NCBI GenBank assembly: GCA_903813345.2
Contig: CAIIXF020000011.1
Span: 2,072,571 to 2,136,570 of the forward strand
Direction of reading: 5' to 3'
Source of the DNA: Owenia fusiformis
Lineage: Eukaryota > Annelida > Polychaeta > Sabellida > Oweniidae
Length of the DNA: 64,000 bases
In this document: positions 11,197 through 24,048 of the stretch, piece after piece
Layout of the letters: every line of letters starts with the position of its first letter
Position numbering within the stretch: position 1 is the stretch's first letter
Translations under genes and position numbers: made by a program
Notes under the pieces: generated by a model
What the model was told of the DNA's origin: nothing
Seen by the model: the letters and a program-made list of their open reading frames with translations, nothing else
Databases searched by the model: none

Positions 11197-12185
11197 TTTT
11201 TGGTATTTCTGTGATAATCAATGGAATTCAATGGCCTCTATTGAGATCTGATGATAACCTCATGTTAATTCAATGGTGCACAGCCCCATGTAAGTCAATA
11301 CAATCTCACTGAACGGGATGACCCGTATCTCAGCTTATGTGTGCATGTATAAAAGTTAGAAAGAAAACATTCTTAGGATTATTTTGTGGAATTAGTCAGA
11401 AAATTTTAACATTGAGATACTCGTGAGATATGCGGTCCCTCAGGTAGATATTACTTAGCTTTTGAAGTTTGCCCATAGGCTAACATTAGTGGGCGTCGCC
11501 CAAAATCGTACTTTGTAGAAGCTTTTTTCTAGGGATTTATTTATGTTGTTTGAAGAAAAACAACAGTGTATATTATATGATTAGATGTTTAAATCATCAT
11601 ATTACTCTGTTTTATCATGTGGACTTATATAAAAGGTTATACCTACAATATACTATTAACAATATATCAGGTACATTCGACCAGTATAATTATTTGAACA
11701 AGTACAGTTCATAGAGAATCATGTCTCATATATGATTTGGTATTGTCATTATAATGGTTTAAACTGTAAAAGGTATATTCATTCTTGACATTTAATGTTT
11801 TAAACATGCTGATCTATCTATCAATGTAGCTAACAAAACGTCAGGTACAGACGCCAAGTAATCAAACAGGCTGGAAGCAGACTCCATGGCAGTGCTTTCT
11901 CATGTTAGGTCAATACATGCTTACTGCAATCCTTCTCAAGAGAATTTTGTATTCTACCCTTATCTTTAGGCTTGGGTTCACAGAGAAGGCCATATCATTT
12001 TGTCAAATGCATTTCATCTCACAGTCATACAGGGTGACAAATAAACTGGAACCCACTTTAGTCTTAATAACTTCGCATATTGAGCTTAGTTATTTGGTAC
12101 ATGTATAGTCAACTGAATGTATGATAAGATGTCAACGTTTTGACATTCTAGCTCAATTAATCTCCAAATGAGGCACGATTAGATA

Positions 12186-12520
12186 ATGTGCTCCATATGT
12201 GCACCACGACATTGGATGCAGAGCTGGATTCTTCTTGCAAAATTTTCAATGACCCGACTGCATTCATCTCTGTCTATCTCTCTAATTAGTCTTCCAATGT
12301 TGAGTTTGAGGTCATCAATGGTCAGAGGACTATCTGTATACACATTGTCCTTGAGATACCCCCATAGATAAAAATCTGGGGGTTCAAATCAGGGGAGTGG
12401 GGGGGGGGCAGATGTGGTGGGTATGGTGACTGATTAATCAATCACCAAAGTGAGCCTGAAAGCCATCGAATGGACTCATTTGAGGTGTGGTGTGTGGCAC
12501 CAGCTTGTTGGAACCATTGC
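12186..12520 (-). pseudogene. Mariner-type transposase, C-terminal remnant
   Basis: Read on the minus strand, it shows the DDE-region landmarks WFQQ-GATPHT, then PDLNPP / DFYLWGYLKDNVY with a frameshift between them, then an intact tail of about 60 residues to TAA at 12186. The catalytic Asp expected in WFQQDGA is Ala (GCT). Frameshift plus active-site loss make it dead. Confidence 0.8.
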
Positions 12521-12859
12521 TGGTCCCTTCTCAAGTCAAGTCGTCAACCCAGCGCTTTCCAATTAACGCGCTTTCGGACGTTATAAGGATGTATTAGTAT
12601 TATTAGTACCCTGTACAAATTTTTAACAGATGCACCTTTTCCATTTAGCTATTCAACATCATTAAAATGTTTTATTATATCTTTTATACTGTACATCATG
12701 TTTATTTGTTTCCCAGTTTGGTTTACATAATTTAATACTTTGAGACACTTTGTAACATCAATAATAATTGTAACTAACAATATGCCATTTTTAAATATTT
12801 TAGCTTGTGATAAGACATACACCCACTAGGGTGTCATTATCACTGATATGTATATATGT

Positions 12860-13081
12860 TTATATGATTTTAATAAAAAAAAAAACGTTCTGAGTTGAAT
12901 GCTGAGTAGTCTTGAGTTCTGTTAGACCTCTCCCCGAATAGGTGGGTTTACCATCACTTTTCTTCTGTGTTGGTTTTACAGATCCTTCTGACTCAAACTT
13001 CTGTACAAGCCTAAAGATTTGTGACTTGCAAGGGGGTCTTCTTGCCCTATGATCTCTCCCATGCAGTTTGTGTCTCTTCAT
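12860..13081 (-). pseudogene. Mariner-type transposase, N-terminal HTH remnant
   Basis: An open stretch includes PPCKSQIFRLVQKFESEGSV, which matches the second helix-turn-helix region (S-x-I-x-R-W-V-x-K-F-x-E-x-G-S-V) of mariner-like transposases. It belongs with the C-terminal remnant in the same element. Confidence 0.75.
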
Positions 13082-13500
13082 AGGATTTTGTCTCGATATA
13101 CTTTCTCACAATATAAGTTTTTTCTTCTGTCGTCCATGGCATGATTAATATCTAAGCTACAGTACTCATTATGGTCATTTTGTCAAGCATTCAGTCTAGT
13201 TTCTACCCCAAAGAAATGAAGAATGTAGGTATAATACTTTCCTAGAAATTTGATGGTTTATGGGTTCCAGTTTATTTTGTCACCCTGTATTATAGCCTAC
13301 ATACAGCTGCATAAAAAATTGATGAACCCCACCAAAAACATATTATACATACTAGCATATTAATTAAAACACCTTCCCCAAGGTCGGTGTTTAATATTTG
13401 CTGTGCTTTGTATTAACATTTTCATGTTAAAACTTTTTTACTAATTCCACAAACTAATCTCAAGGATGTTTTCTTTCTAACTTTTATACATGTACTACAC

Positions 13501-14488
13501 AGAGAAAACAGTTGTTTTATTATAGATAAAGTATATCCATGTCGATACCCACTCCTAAGGAAGTATAAAAGTTCTGAAATATGGGAAAATCCCCAAATTT
13601 CCTTAAAGATGTAAGCAGCTAAACAGAAAATTTGGGATTAGGCGGAGCTACGTTGAGCATGTGATTGGTTTAAGGTTTATATGTTATAGGTACACTATTT
13701 CATCACCCACTATCTGACAAAGCTCACAGAATTGTGTGTCGGTCTTAGTATAAGGAGGGTTAATCTCGTTGAGACTATTTAAACTGGTCAATCAACTGTT
13801 CTATTAATAAAATCCATTACAAGAGAATATACTTTGTGTCACATTTCTATTTAAATGTGATCCACTATAAAAAACAAAAAAAGCATCTTGAAATTATTTT
13901 GGTTAAAATGTTTGTTTTGGTTAAATTGTGTTCAGATGATATGTTTTAATCTTGCTTTTCTCTAAAGAGTTCACATTTGTGTTTTTAGCTTTGAAACTAT
14001 TGATTTATAGATTATACCTTTAATAACAAAGTGTTAATGCTACTGAACGTATAATTTGAATAGCTTCAACATCAACATAACTATGTATAGTGTATAAAAT
14101 AACATGCAACGAAACATGAAAACTAACTATCGTGCGTCATTTATTGACATCGATAAGATGTTTTTGTATAACAGTTTTAATGATATCAGTCACAGTCACA
14201 TTGACTTCGTCTATTCTACGAACTGGTAATTATTTCAATGAATAAAGGGGTCTCTGATTGAAATGTTAATGTTGTTTGGCTTATTCCAAACTTTTGGACG
14301 ATAATATAAAAGTATAATGACATATAATTTGCATCTTTTAAACAGTTACGAATACGAATCGCAATACTGTTTGGTTACTTTATTTGTATTCATTATTTTC
14401 CCAGTTTTCTTGTGTTAAAGGCTGGCCGATATTTCAATTCATTATACGGTCGTATAATGTTTTATATATACATGCGGTTTGTATAACA
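13501..14488. other. No gene seen; LTR-like end possible
   Basis: At 13740-13830 there is CTATTTAAACTGG followed by AATAAAATCC, an arrangement seen in LTRs. No second copy or polymerase is present, so this stays unassigned. Confidence 0.2.
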
Positions 14489-16350
14489 GTCAAGCCAAGT
14501 AACTAAGTCAACATTCGAAAATAAAAATCTCAAAAATCGTACATCTTTGATTTCCAAAATAATTTGTGAGGTGGTTATTAAGATGATAATACATCTTTTT
14601 ACGTATTAATTTCGAGTACATCTTGAATCCATTCTCAACAAAGCGTTGTCGAAATAAGGATTCGAAATATTTGAGTTCGGGATGATAAAAGTACGTTAAG
14701 ATATACCGCTCCTTAACAAACTCCTTTGGGAACAAGATATAGAATCAAATGCATATTTTTCTTATTTACTCCCTGACACATGCCAACGAATGTTACATCA
14801 GTTAATATATCCGTTTTAAATAATTTTGTAAAACGTTGTTCTCTAGAGGTGCCATTTTTACAATTGAAAAACAAAATTGAACATTTTGCATTTCTAAATT
14901 GTTAAGTTTCTTGGAATACAACTTAACTGTTAACGATTTAAGTCATTAAGAATATTTCCCTGAGTGATCCCATGCTAAATAGACAGTAACTAGGTTATTA
15001 TTTTGTATTCAACCTTGTTTTCATGACTTTTAAACATGAGTCGACAATTATGTAGGAAATTTCAATTCCAAATGTAAGCGTGTCAACTCCTGTTTTTGCA
15101 CAAAATTTAGCCTTTTATGAGGATAGATCGCCAAAATCTGCATGTACCTCTCAATGAGGCGACACATTTTTAAATTTATAGATGCTGAGCTCTAAACTCA
15201 AACAAAAATTCAAACCACCCGCTATTATTTTGATTACACAAGACGAAATTTCAACTCCCGGGGAGCACTGTGGTAACACTTTGAAGGAGGATTCTTGAAA
15301 AATCGTTCGAATTTTCACAAAAGGTTTCACGCAGTTTTATTGCTTTGTTTAAGCCTCGACTAAAATCATACTCAAATCCGATACCATAATTATAAATTAA
15401 AATGAAACATTAAACTCAGGTCAGGTTATATGATAAACCGTTTCGAGAATTGATGATTTGAATTAACTGTGTATATTTAAATAAATGAAAGTCGGCATGT
15501 ATTCGACAGTTAATGTAGACACATGATGTATGCATCCACGTGTGACTTAAATATCGATTCATGACTATCATATTTGGCTTTCAAAAATTAAGTTGGAAGT
15601 TACAGTGGTTGGAGATTAACGAAAACGTCAATCACATCCGAATATCCGAACGACGTCAAGTATTAACAATACCCTTTTTGTGCATCTCAAACAAGGCAAG
15701 GTTCTGTGATCCAGCAATGTGCATTCCGAAAGAAAAAATTCACAAATATCAACAAATTTCATTGAGTTGGATATTACATTCGAAATCACAACTTTTGAAA
15801 TGTTTGTTTTAAACAAGAATTGTAACAACTTAAAACATGTTGTTAGTCTTTTAAATCGCATATCCTCATTTACGTTCTTTGACAAGGATGAATTCATTTG
15901 AAAACATGTATTTTCTTGATTATTCTTCAAAACTTCCCTTGAAATATAAGTGTGTGGGATATTACAGTGTAAATTGACACGCATTTGTTTCCTCCATATC
16001 ATGAAAAAATAAAAGCAGTACCATCTTTCAATATTTGAAAACAAAAAGTTCATTCTGTATGTAAACAAGAAAAAATACATTTATGGTTGATTCATAATGA
16101 AAAATGACAAATAACATACATGTTTTTAAGTAGGGGTATACAGGGACATAGTGGAAAATCAGAAATTTAGGCCATATCCCAAAGACTGCTTCACCAATAT
16201 GTAACAGAGCATCAAATTTATCATTTACACGTTTGCTGATAGGTTTATTGAAAATAATTAAACAGAGGTTTACTTCAATTGTGGCACCATTCTTAGTTAA
16301 TATTGATGGACATACGAATATCGAATGTTGACTAAGTTACTTGGCTTGAC
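14489..16350. mobile_element. 1.86-kb element with perfect 30-bp terminal inverted repeats
   Basis: GTCAAGCCAAGTAACTAAGT (14489-14508, arm to 14518) is exactly repeated in inverse at 16321-16350. The interior has only weak open frames (14508-14735 and 15628-16080, both minus) without a recognisable transposase. A perfect 30-bp match at this distance indicates a recent non-autonomous transposon. No target duplication is evident. Confidence 0.78.
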
Positions 16351-16619
16351 CGATAAGACTGTTAACTAAAATTCGATGGCGCCATATTGGCCTGGTTTTA
16401 AAATGAAAATTAAGGTGGCTGAGTTAAGACAGAGTGAGAAAAATAAAAATGAATGTATTCAATATTTTCAATTGTAGATTTGCCCAAAATACAACACCTA
16501 ATTTACATATTAGTACAAGATCTTCGTCGTCCAAAAGTATCATTTTGTTCATTGTGTTGCAGAAATCGTGAAGCTTTGTATGATGAAACAACATTATATT
16601 GCAATAAATTTTAACTGCC

Positions 16620-19240
16620 CGAGCAAGTTGAAGGATGGGTATTACAAGAGAAAATGAGGGTAGACTCCCTCCCCAAAATTATTTGGGGGGCCAAAAAGAA
16701 TTTTTTTTGTGGGCACTCTTTATGTCCAAATTACTCATAACTATGCCCAAGATGGTCAATTAATATAAGGACACCATTTATTAGGCATTTTGCAGGATAT
16801 TTTGAATTAATTCATGATTTTAAGCATTTTACTACCCTCAATTCAATTTTGAGTATATCTAATTTCAAGAATATTCCCTCATAACATTTGCTGTAGCGCA
16901 TTAATGGCTATGAAAAAAATCGTCAGCCTTGCTCAAGTATCATTTGAGAGAGTCGGAAAGTATGACAGTGATGTGTCGAATTAACATGGAGAGAAAAAAT
17001 CCCAACAACCCTACCCCTTCTTCAACAGTGGGGTAGGGGTCAATATGAACAAAATATTTTGTGAGTACATTATTCATGCAAATTGTTTTTTATCCTACCT
17101 AAGATGGTCAATTAGTATGAAGTTCACTATTTATTAGACATTTTGCAGGAAGTTTGGAATTAATTTGTGATTTTAAGCATTTTACTACCCCAAATTCAAT
17201 TTTGAGTATATCTAATTTGAAGAACATTCCCTCATAACTTTTGTTGAAGTGCATAAATGCCTCTGAAAAAATTCCACAACCTTGCTCAAGTATCACTTGG
17301 TAGAGCCAGAAAGTATGACAGCGATGTGTTGAATTAATATGGAGAGAAAAAGTCCCAACAGCCCCACCCCTTCTTCAACAGTGGGGTGGGTGGTCTATAT
17401 GAAAAAATATTTTGTGAGTTTATTATTTATAAAAATTCTTTTTTATCCTGCTTAAGATGGTCAATTAGTATGAAGTTCACTATATATTAGGCATTTTGCA
17501 GGGTATTTTCAATGTTGTGTTTACCTATTAACAAGAATATTTACTCATAGCTTATTTTGTTTGACATTGACACCAATGGAAAAATTCAACAACATTGCTT
17601 ATGTATCATTTTATAGATCCAGAAAGTATGGCAGTGATTTGTCAAATAATTGTGAAGAAAAATAATCACAAGAACCTCACCCATTCTTCAACTGAGGGTA
17701 GGGGGTCATTTTGAAAAAAATATTTACAAGTATATAATTTGTCCAAACTCCTTTTTATCATGCCTAATATGGTAAATTGATTGACAATTCGCTATTTATT
17801 AGCATTTTGCATGATATTTTGAATTAATTTGTGATTTTAAGCCTTTTACTATCCCCCAATTCAATGTTGAGTATACCTAATTTTAAAAGTATTTTGTCAT
17901 AACTTTTTTTCGAGGGCATTGGACGTCTATGAATAAATTCCACAATATTGCTCAAAAATCATTGGACAAATCCTGAAAGTATGACAGAGATGTGTCAAAT
18001 CAATAAGAAGAAAAAATTATAACAACCCCACCACTTCTTCAACATATGGGAAGGGGGAAATATGAAAAAATATTTTGTGAGAATATTATTTGTGCTCACT
18101 CTTTTTTAACATGACTAAAATGGTTGATTAACATACAGTTTACTATTTATTAGACATTTTGCAGGTTAATTGGAATCCATTTGTGATTTTAAGCTTTTTT
18201 ACTAATCTCCCATCCCAAGTTTAGTATTATCTTATTCCAAGAAATTCCCTCATAGTTTTTTTGTATTGTATTGATGCAAATGAAAAAATTCCACAACATT
18301 GCTAAAGTAGCATTTGATAGATCAAGAAAGAATGACATTGATTTGTCAAATTGTTGTCAAGAAAAATAAAACAAGAACCCCACCACTTCTCCAAAATGGG
18401 GTAGGGGGTGTATATGGAAAATATATTTAGTGAATACAATATTTGTGCAAACCCTCTTTTATCATGCCTTAGATGGTGGACTGATATTGACATTTGCTAT
18501 TTATTAGATATTTTCAAGATATTAATATGTGATTTTAAGCCTTTTACTGCCCCCTCCAGCTCCAATTCAATGTTGAATATATTTAGTTTCAGGAGTTTTC
18601 TCTCATTGGTTTTTTTTTAGTGCATCAACCCAATGAAAAATTCAACAGCATTGCTTATATATCATTTGATAGATCCATTAAGTATGACAGTGATATGTCA
18701 AATAGGTATGGGGAGAAATATTTATAATAACCCAACCCCTGCTTTAAAAGGGGGGTGGGGGTCAATGTGAAACATATATTCAGCGAGTAAATTATTTGTG
18801 TTAATTCTTCTTTATCATGCCTAAGATGGTCAATTTATATGAAGCTCATTGATTGTAAGGCATTTTGAAATATATTTAAAATTTATTTATGATACTAATC
18901 CTTTTGCCCCCCTCCAAATTCAATGTTGAGTTTATCTGATTTTCAAGTGTAACTCATCACTTTTCCTGTAGTTCAGGGAAGCCAATGAAAAGTTCTCAAA
19001 TTAAATTACTGGAAAGTCTTTTACTAGATCCAAAAATTATGGCAGTGATGTATCTAAATAATATGGATAAAGATCACTCAATCCCCTTCAACCTCTTTTG
19101 GAGGGGATTTAATATTGATTCATACAATAAATACATTATCCTTATTATATCAACCATAAGAATTCTATTACTATTATTAAGTATGTCTATTAACATTTTG
19201 TTCATATAAAACTGATCCTTGGAGGGAAAGGAGGGAGAAA
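16620..19240. repeat. Tandem array, ~352-bp unit, 7 diverged copies
   Basis: The anchor AAGATGGTCAATTA or a variant is at 16749, 17101, 17454, 17765, 18116, 18470 and 18823, giving a spacing of 351-354 bp with one short unit of 311. Each unit also has ATTTTGAGTATATCTAATTT and a CCCCACCCCTTCTTCAAC / GGGGTAGGGG pair. Copies are about 70-85% alike, so the array is old. No conserved reading frame. Confidence 0.92.
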
Positions 19241-19730
19241 TGTACAAAAAACATGATATTTGGCTCACCCAGTGAGCATATGGGATTTGACTAGTTACCA
19301 CTTAAAGACCATGATCCTCCAAGGTATTTTATGCTCATAGATATGTTATCCTACACGATGGCCAATTATGATATCAGTGATCTTATGGTGAATTTAAACA
19401 ATTGATTCATCCTTCTGGCAATTAAATAATATGGCCATTATGGTAGACTATGAAAAAAAAAATCCTCAAAATGCCATGTAATGCTACATATTAAGATAAA
19501 GCCACAAGCACACTGTTTTACTATTTAAGGCCTGAGAGGAACAGTACATGCATAATTTAAGGTACATTTATGGCAAGTTGCAAATTTCCAGGGTACTAGC
19601 ATGTAGTTTGCTGTTTATTTTTCATATTAATAGATATTAGTTCTTTCAAATTTGCTAGAATTGATAAACTCGCTAACTCAAACCAATTAAAACAAATGTA
19701 AGAGTTTCCTTAAAATATCTTCTCAGCTGT
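19241..19730. other. No gene or repeat recognised
   Basis: AT-rich sequence between two arrays; nothing found. Confidence 0.4.
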
Positions 19731-20760
19731 CCCCCATCTCTGTCTCGTTTTACATGAGGGAAACATTAGTAACCAGTTATTATGCAGTTTTTTCAAGACA
19801 GTCAGGGAGAGTTTGTTAGCCCCCCCTCTGCCCCCCCCCACTCACACTGAAGAGGCAAAATCGTTTTTCTCCATCATTAATATTTTTTTTTTATAATTTG
19901 AAATTAGAGATTCATAGAAAAATAAATATTCATAGAAAAACGTTATCCCTGAGTTTTCTTATCTTAGAATACTGATATTAAATCCTAAAAGTCAATGTTA
20001 ACAAAATTTGAAAATGTGGATATTAAGAGGGTTAAAATATCAATTTTACAAGGTAACAATGAAAAATAAACATCTACAATGATTATCACATAATAGTAGC
20101 AGTTATTTCATGAAAATCTGGGAAAGACCACCAGGGGTGGGGGTAAAACATAAATTTTGAAACAAAAAGTGACTGAGAAACTTGCTCGGGTGGATTTTTC
20201 ATTTAAAATAAAAATATACATGAAATATTAATGACTTAATGTCTGCAGTGATTCTAACAAAAAAAGATCCTGGACTACCCCCCCCCCCCATCTTGCTTCT
20301 TAGCTGAGTGCAAAAAGAATTTTTTTCTCACTCATTAATTATTTTTATGATTTGAAATTCGTTGAACTTATAGACTGATATAAGAGCTATCTACCTGAAT
20401 TTTTTCATCAATAAATATGAAAAGATATTAGAATTATGACAAAGTATCTTCAAAATCCATGTTAAGTGATTAAAATATCGATTTTGCAAGGAAATATTAA
20501 TAAAAAACATTGAAAACAATTTTTCGTTATATCTGCTTATTGTATAAAATTATTAAATGGTGGTATATGAAGAACTGTCCTCAAAATATTTTTTTGCTTT
20601 GCCCCCTGCTATCCCCTGGGGGTGGGGGTAAAACAAAATTTTATGGGACGAAAAGTGAACCATGAACTTGCTCGGGTGCATTTTTTCATTTGAAACAACC
20701 GATATATTCATAAAATCACAATGGTTTAATTTCTGCAGAGATTCGAACAAAAAATACCGA
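19731..20760. repeat. Two diverged direct copies of a ~487-bp unit
   Basis: ACTTGCTCGGGTG occurs at about 20181 and 20668; GGGGTGGGGGTAAAACA and ATTTGAAATT blocks keep the same spacing. Both copies begin with a C-rich run (19800s, 20278). Confidence 0.8.
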
Positions 20761-21249
20761 AGAGCCTAGACTATATACGATATATAGTGATAAAACTATC
20801 TTCAATGTAATATTGAATTAAAACATGCGTGATGTATAAACTAAACATGCTATTGACAATTGAATAATATATGCTCATCTATATGTATCTGTTCATACAA
20901 CATGTCATCGTTTTAGCAATTAAGCGTTATTTCTATGAAATTAATGGTCTTGTTTTTATCAAATGCGTGATTATATTTTCATGAATGCTCGTCATGCAGC
21001 TATGTCAATAATTATCTAAGTTCATCCATTTTGTTACATTGACTAGTCATGAAACAGTGCTCTTGACATGAAGAGTGTAAATTGGTTCGTGATACTCCCT
21101 GGAACTACTTGTTGTGAATTGAACAAAACGTATTCGTGTTGGATTTAAATAATATTATAATCTATATTTCTATTCACAAGTTGGGTCTATTAGTCCATTT
21201 GTCATTTTCTGTATGTAAAAGCATGATGTTTTATTGTGTAATCACTATT
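20761..21249. other. No gene or repeat recognised
   Basis: AT-rich spacer left of the large inverted-repeat element. Confidence 0.4.
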
Positions 21250-21309
21250 ATTAGGGATTTATGAAGTGATTCAGCTGGGTTGCACAAAAATCAACTTTGG
21301 GAAAAAACT

Positions 21310-22565
21310 ATATATGCAAATGAAGGTGGCCATTATCGAATAAGTGATAATCTTCAATATTTTGAAAACCAAACTCATAAACATCATAATATTGGTGTCT
21401 AAACCCAGGTTTTCAGGGTTAGGGAATAAGATTAAATTATGAAAATCAAGATTAGAACAATTATTTTTTTGTTAATGCAAAAAAGGGTCATTATCGAAAT
21501 AGTGATTACCTTCAATATTTCGTAGACATTGCATAGCAGCATCACAATATTGGTGCCTAAACCTAGGTTTTCAGTGTCAAAGAATAAGACACTTTAATGA
21601 AAAAAGATAAAAACAATATTGATTGCGATTATGCAAATTAGGGCAGCCATTATAGAAATAGTGATTACCTTCAATATTTCGCAGACTTAGCATAGTAGCA
21701 TCTCAATATTGGTGTCTAAACCTAGGTTTTCAGGGTCAACGAATAAGATACTTTAATAAAAAAAAGATAAAAACAATATTGATTGTGATTATGCAAATTA
21801 GGGCAGCCATTATAGAAATAGTGATAACCTTCAATATTTCGCAGACTTAGCAGAGTAGCATCTCAATATTGGTGTCTAAACCTAGGTTTTCAGGGTCAAA
21901 GAATAAGAAACCTTAATAAAAAAGATTAAAACAATATTGATTGTGATTATGCAAATTAGGGCTGCCATTATCGAAATAGTAATTACCTATTAATTACCTA
22001 AGTAATTACTGACTTAGTACAGTAGCATCACAATATTGGTGTCTGAACCTAGGTTTCCAGGGTCCAAGAATTAAATAAGATACCTTAATAATGTTTTTAA
22101 TAGATTGATCGTAATTATGCAAATTAGGGTGACCATTATCGAATTATTGATTGTCTTTAATATTTCGGAAAAAGTACACTAGAATCACGATACTAAAGTG
22201 TTAACCCTGGATTATAGGGTCAACTAATAAGATGAAATGATAAAAACAATGATGATTGTAATTATGCAAATTAGGGCGACCATCATTGAGTTATTGATTA
22301 TCCTCAATATTCGGAGACTAAGCCAAGTAGCATCACAATGGTTATTAAATTCTGGTTTTCTTGGTCAAAGAATAAGATAAAATGATAAAAAATATCAAAA
22401 CAATAATGATTGTGATTATTGATTATCTTTAATAGTTCAGAGACTAAGCAAAGTAGCGTTATAATACTGGTGTCTAAATCCAGGTTTTCAGGGTCAACAA
22501 ATAAGATGGAATAATAAAATAGATTAAAACCAAAGTGATTGTAATTATGCAAATTAGGGCTTTTA
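21310..22565. repeat. Tandem array, ~160-bp unit, 7-8 copies
   Basis: Each unit holds ATTATGCAAATTAGGG, CCATTATCGAAATAGTGATT, CAATATTGGTGTCTAAACC and AGGTTTTCAGGGTCAA. It starts directly inside the left inverted end of the 21250-24048 element and decays towards the right. Confidence 0.9.
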
Positions 22566-23649
22566 TACTTTATTTATACTTATGATTTATATTCAGTGAA
22601 CCTTAATTAAATATGCTAAATCTGCATATATGCGCAATATCTAATAAGTTATTGTATCTTTTAAAGAGTCGCGCAATCTTTATCCAATCAGCGTTTGCGA
22701 TGTGTATCGGCTCACGTATAAAAGGCGAATCCAACTCCAAATCCATGCAGGGGTGTATGAGGTACTCGAATCGGAAAGAGCTCGTGAAATCTGAATTTAC
22801 ATACACATGGTCAATGTTTACACATGTTTGGAGTTATTGAAGAAAATGTGATATGGGGGTGGTTCCGAATTTGAAGTCATTGCTGGAAAATATGATTTTA
22901 ATACGTGAAATTATACCTATAAATACAGCACTAAAAATAACAGTACACATGAAGTACATGTATGATTGTGTCCAGAAATGTTTGAAACTCTTACGGAAAA
23001 TTCTATCTGCATTTTGTCACCATTGCTCTTTCTTCCTGCATTGTAGTGCTATTTGATTGAATATATTTATTAATGTATTTCTAACTAGAATATATCACAT
23101 TTTTTATAAACCACAAACATTTGATCATAAAAAAATATTCAATACTTGAGTGAGCACGATATACAAGGGTTATACTAAGTTGACACAGTAAATGACCACT
23201 GATATTGAGTTAGTCCATGTACACAGCGTATAATTTGCTAACACCCCTAACTTTCATAGTGAAGTGACTTATTATTGGTTTATGTTTACGTTTTAATGTG
23301 TTTTGTGTTCCTTGTTACAGCAAGGGGGGCCAGAAAAGTAGACTAACATGTTTGCATGGCAAATTTTGATCGAATATGTGAGACACTTTAACATTAAATT
23401 ATTCATTGACTGTCAAAGTTTAAAAACATTGGTGGCAGTTAAAAAACGATGCCCAAACTAAATTGCATGTATAATTTTCCCCCAAAGTTATTTTCGGCAA
23501 CGCAATAAATCACTAATGAAAACCCTCAATTTTTCCGTAATTTTAATTCTACTGCAAACCCGATAAACAAAATATTTTGAATAAGAGCGATATTTCAACT
23601 AGAAAACCGCAATTCCACAGAGTAGCAAATCCCACCGAACAAAATATGT

Positions 23650-24015
23650 TTTGATAAACAGCGGCCATCTTTGTCCCTAGGTATCAGCATATGAAATTTG
23701 AAATAAATTCGAGTTATCAAAGGTTATGTTCTTTACGAAAAATGATGGCCATTTTGAAATTCAGCTATCATTGGAAATTTCTTCTAAAGCAAAGCTCCTT
23801 TCTCCCCAGGCATCAGCAAATAAAATTTGAACCAAATCCGTCCACTGGTATTTGAGTTATCAACGATTACGTTTTTCTATGAAAAATGGTGGCCATTTTG
23901 AAATTCAGCGGCAATCTCGAAAATCTCTTCATGAGCAGAGCTACATTGTCACTAGGCATCAGCATATAAAATTTGAACGAAATCCATCAACTCGTATTTG
24001 AGTTAAATTTTTGTG
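23650..24015. repeat. Tandem array, ~145-bp unit, ~2.5 copies
   Basis: AAAAATGGTGGCCATTTTGA and GGCATCAGCATATAAAATTTG repeat with spacing near 145 bp, abutting the right inverted end of the large element. Confidence 0.8.
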
Positions 24016-24048
24016 CAACCCAGTTAAATCACTTCAGAAAACCCTAAT

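Larger units (their letters stand above)
12030..13287 (-). mobile_element. Degenerate mariner-type DNA transposon
   Basis: Inverted ends CAGGGTGACAAATAAACTGG (12030) and CCAGTTTATTTTGTCACCCTG (ending 13287), flanked by TA on both sides. The length of 1258 bp is typical for mariners. The interior carries broken transposase pieces on the minus strand at both ends. The middle (about 12560-12860) shows no similarity to a transposase. Confidence 0.88.
11345..13500. mobile_element. Composite element with ~80-bp inverted repeats around a mariner copy
   Basis: CATGTATAAAAGTTAGAAAG (about 11346) and CTTTCTAACTTTTATACATG (ending about 13496) start inverted arms about 80 bp long at roughly 85% identity. 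The mariner remnant 12030-13287 lies inside. No transposase belongs to the outer arms, so they are an older non-autonomous element. Confidence 0.65.
21250..24048. mobile_element. 2.8-kb element with ~45-bp inverted ends and internal tandem arrays
   Basis: The left end ATTAGGGATTTATGAAGTGA and TTCAGCTGGGTTGCAC are matched in inverse at 24005-24048 (GTGCAACCCAGTTAAATCAC ... CCCTAAT) with few mismatches; TATT flanks both sides. Next to the left end lies an array of ~160-bp units, and next to the right end an array of ~150-bp units. The centre (22570-23600) has no transposase. Inferred to be a non-autonomous DNA transposon with subterminal arrays. Confidence 0.72.

Noticed and set aside
13740-13830. 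Possible LTR end (TATA-like plus AATAAA)
   Set aside because: No matching second LTR, primer site or polymerase in the window.
15628-16080. 150-codon minus frame
   Set aside because: Inside a transposon, Phe/Asn/Lys-rich as expected from AT-rich DNA, no transposase motif. Kept only as part of the element.
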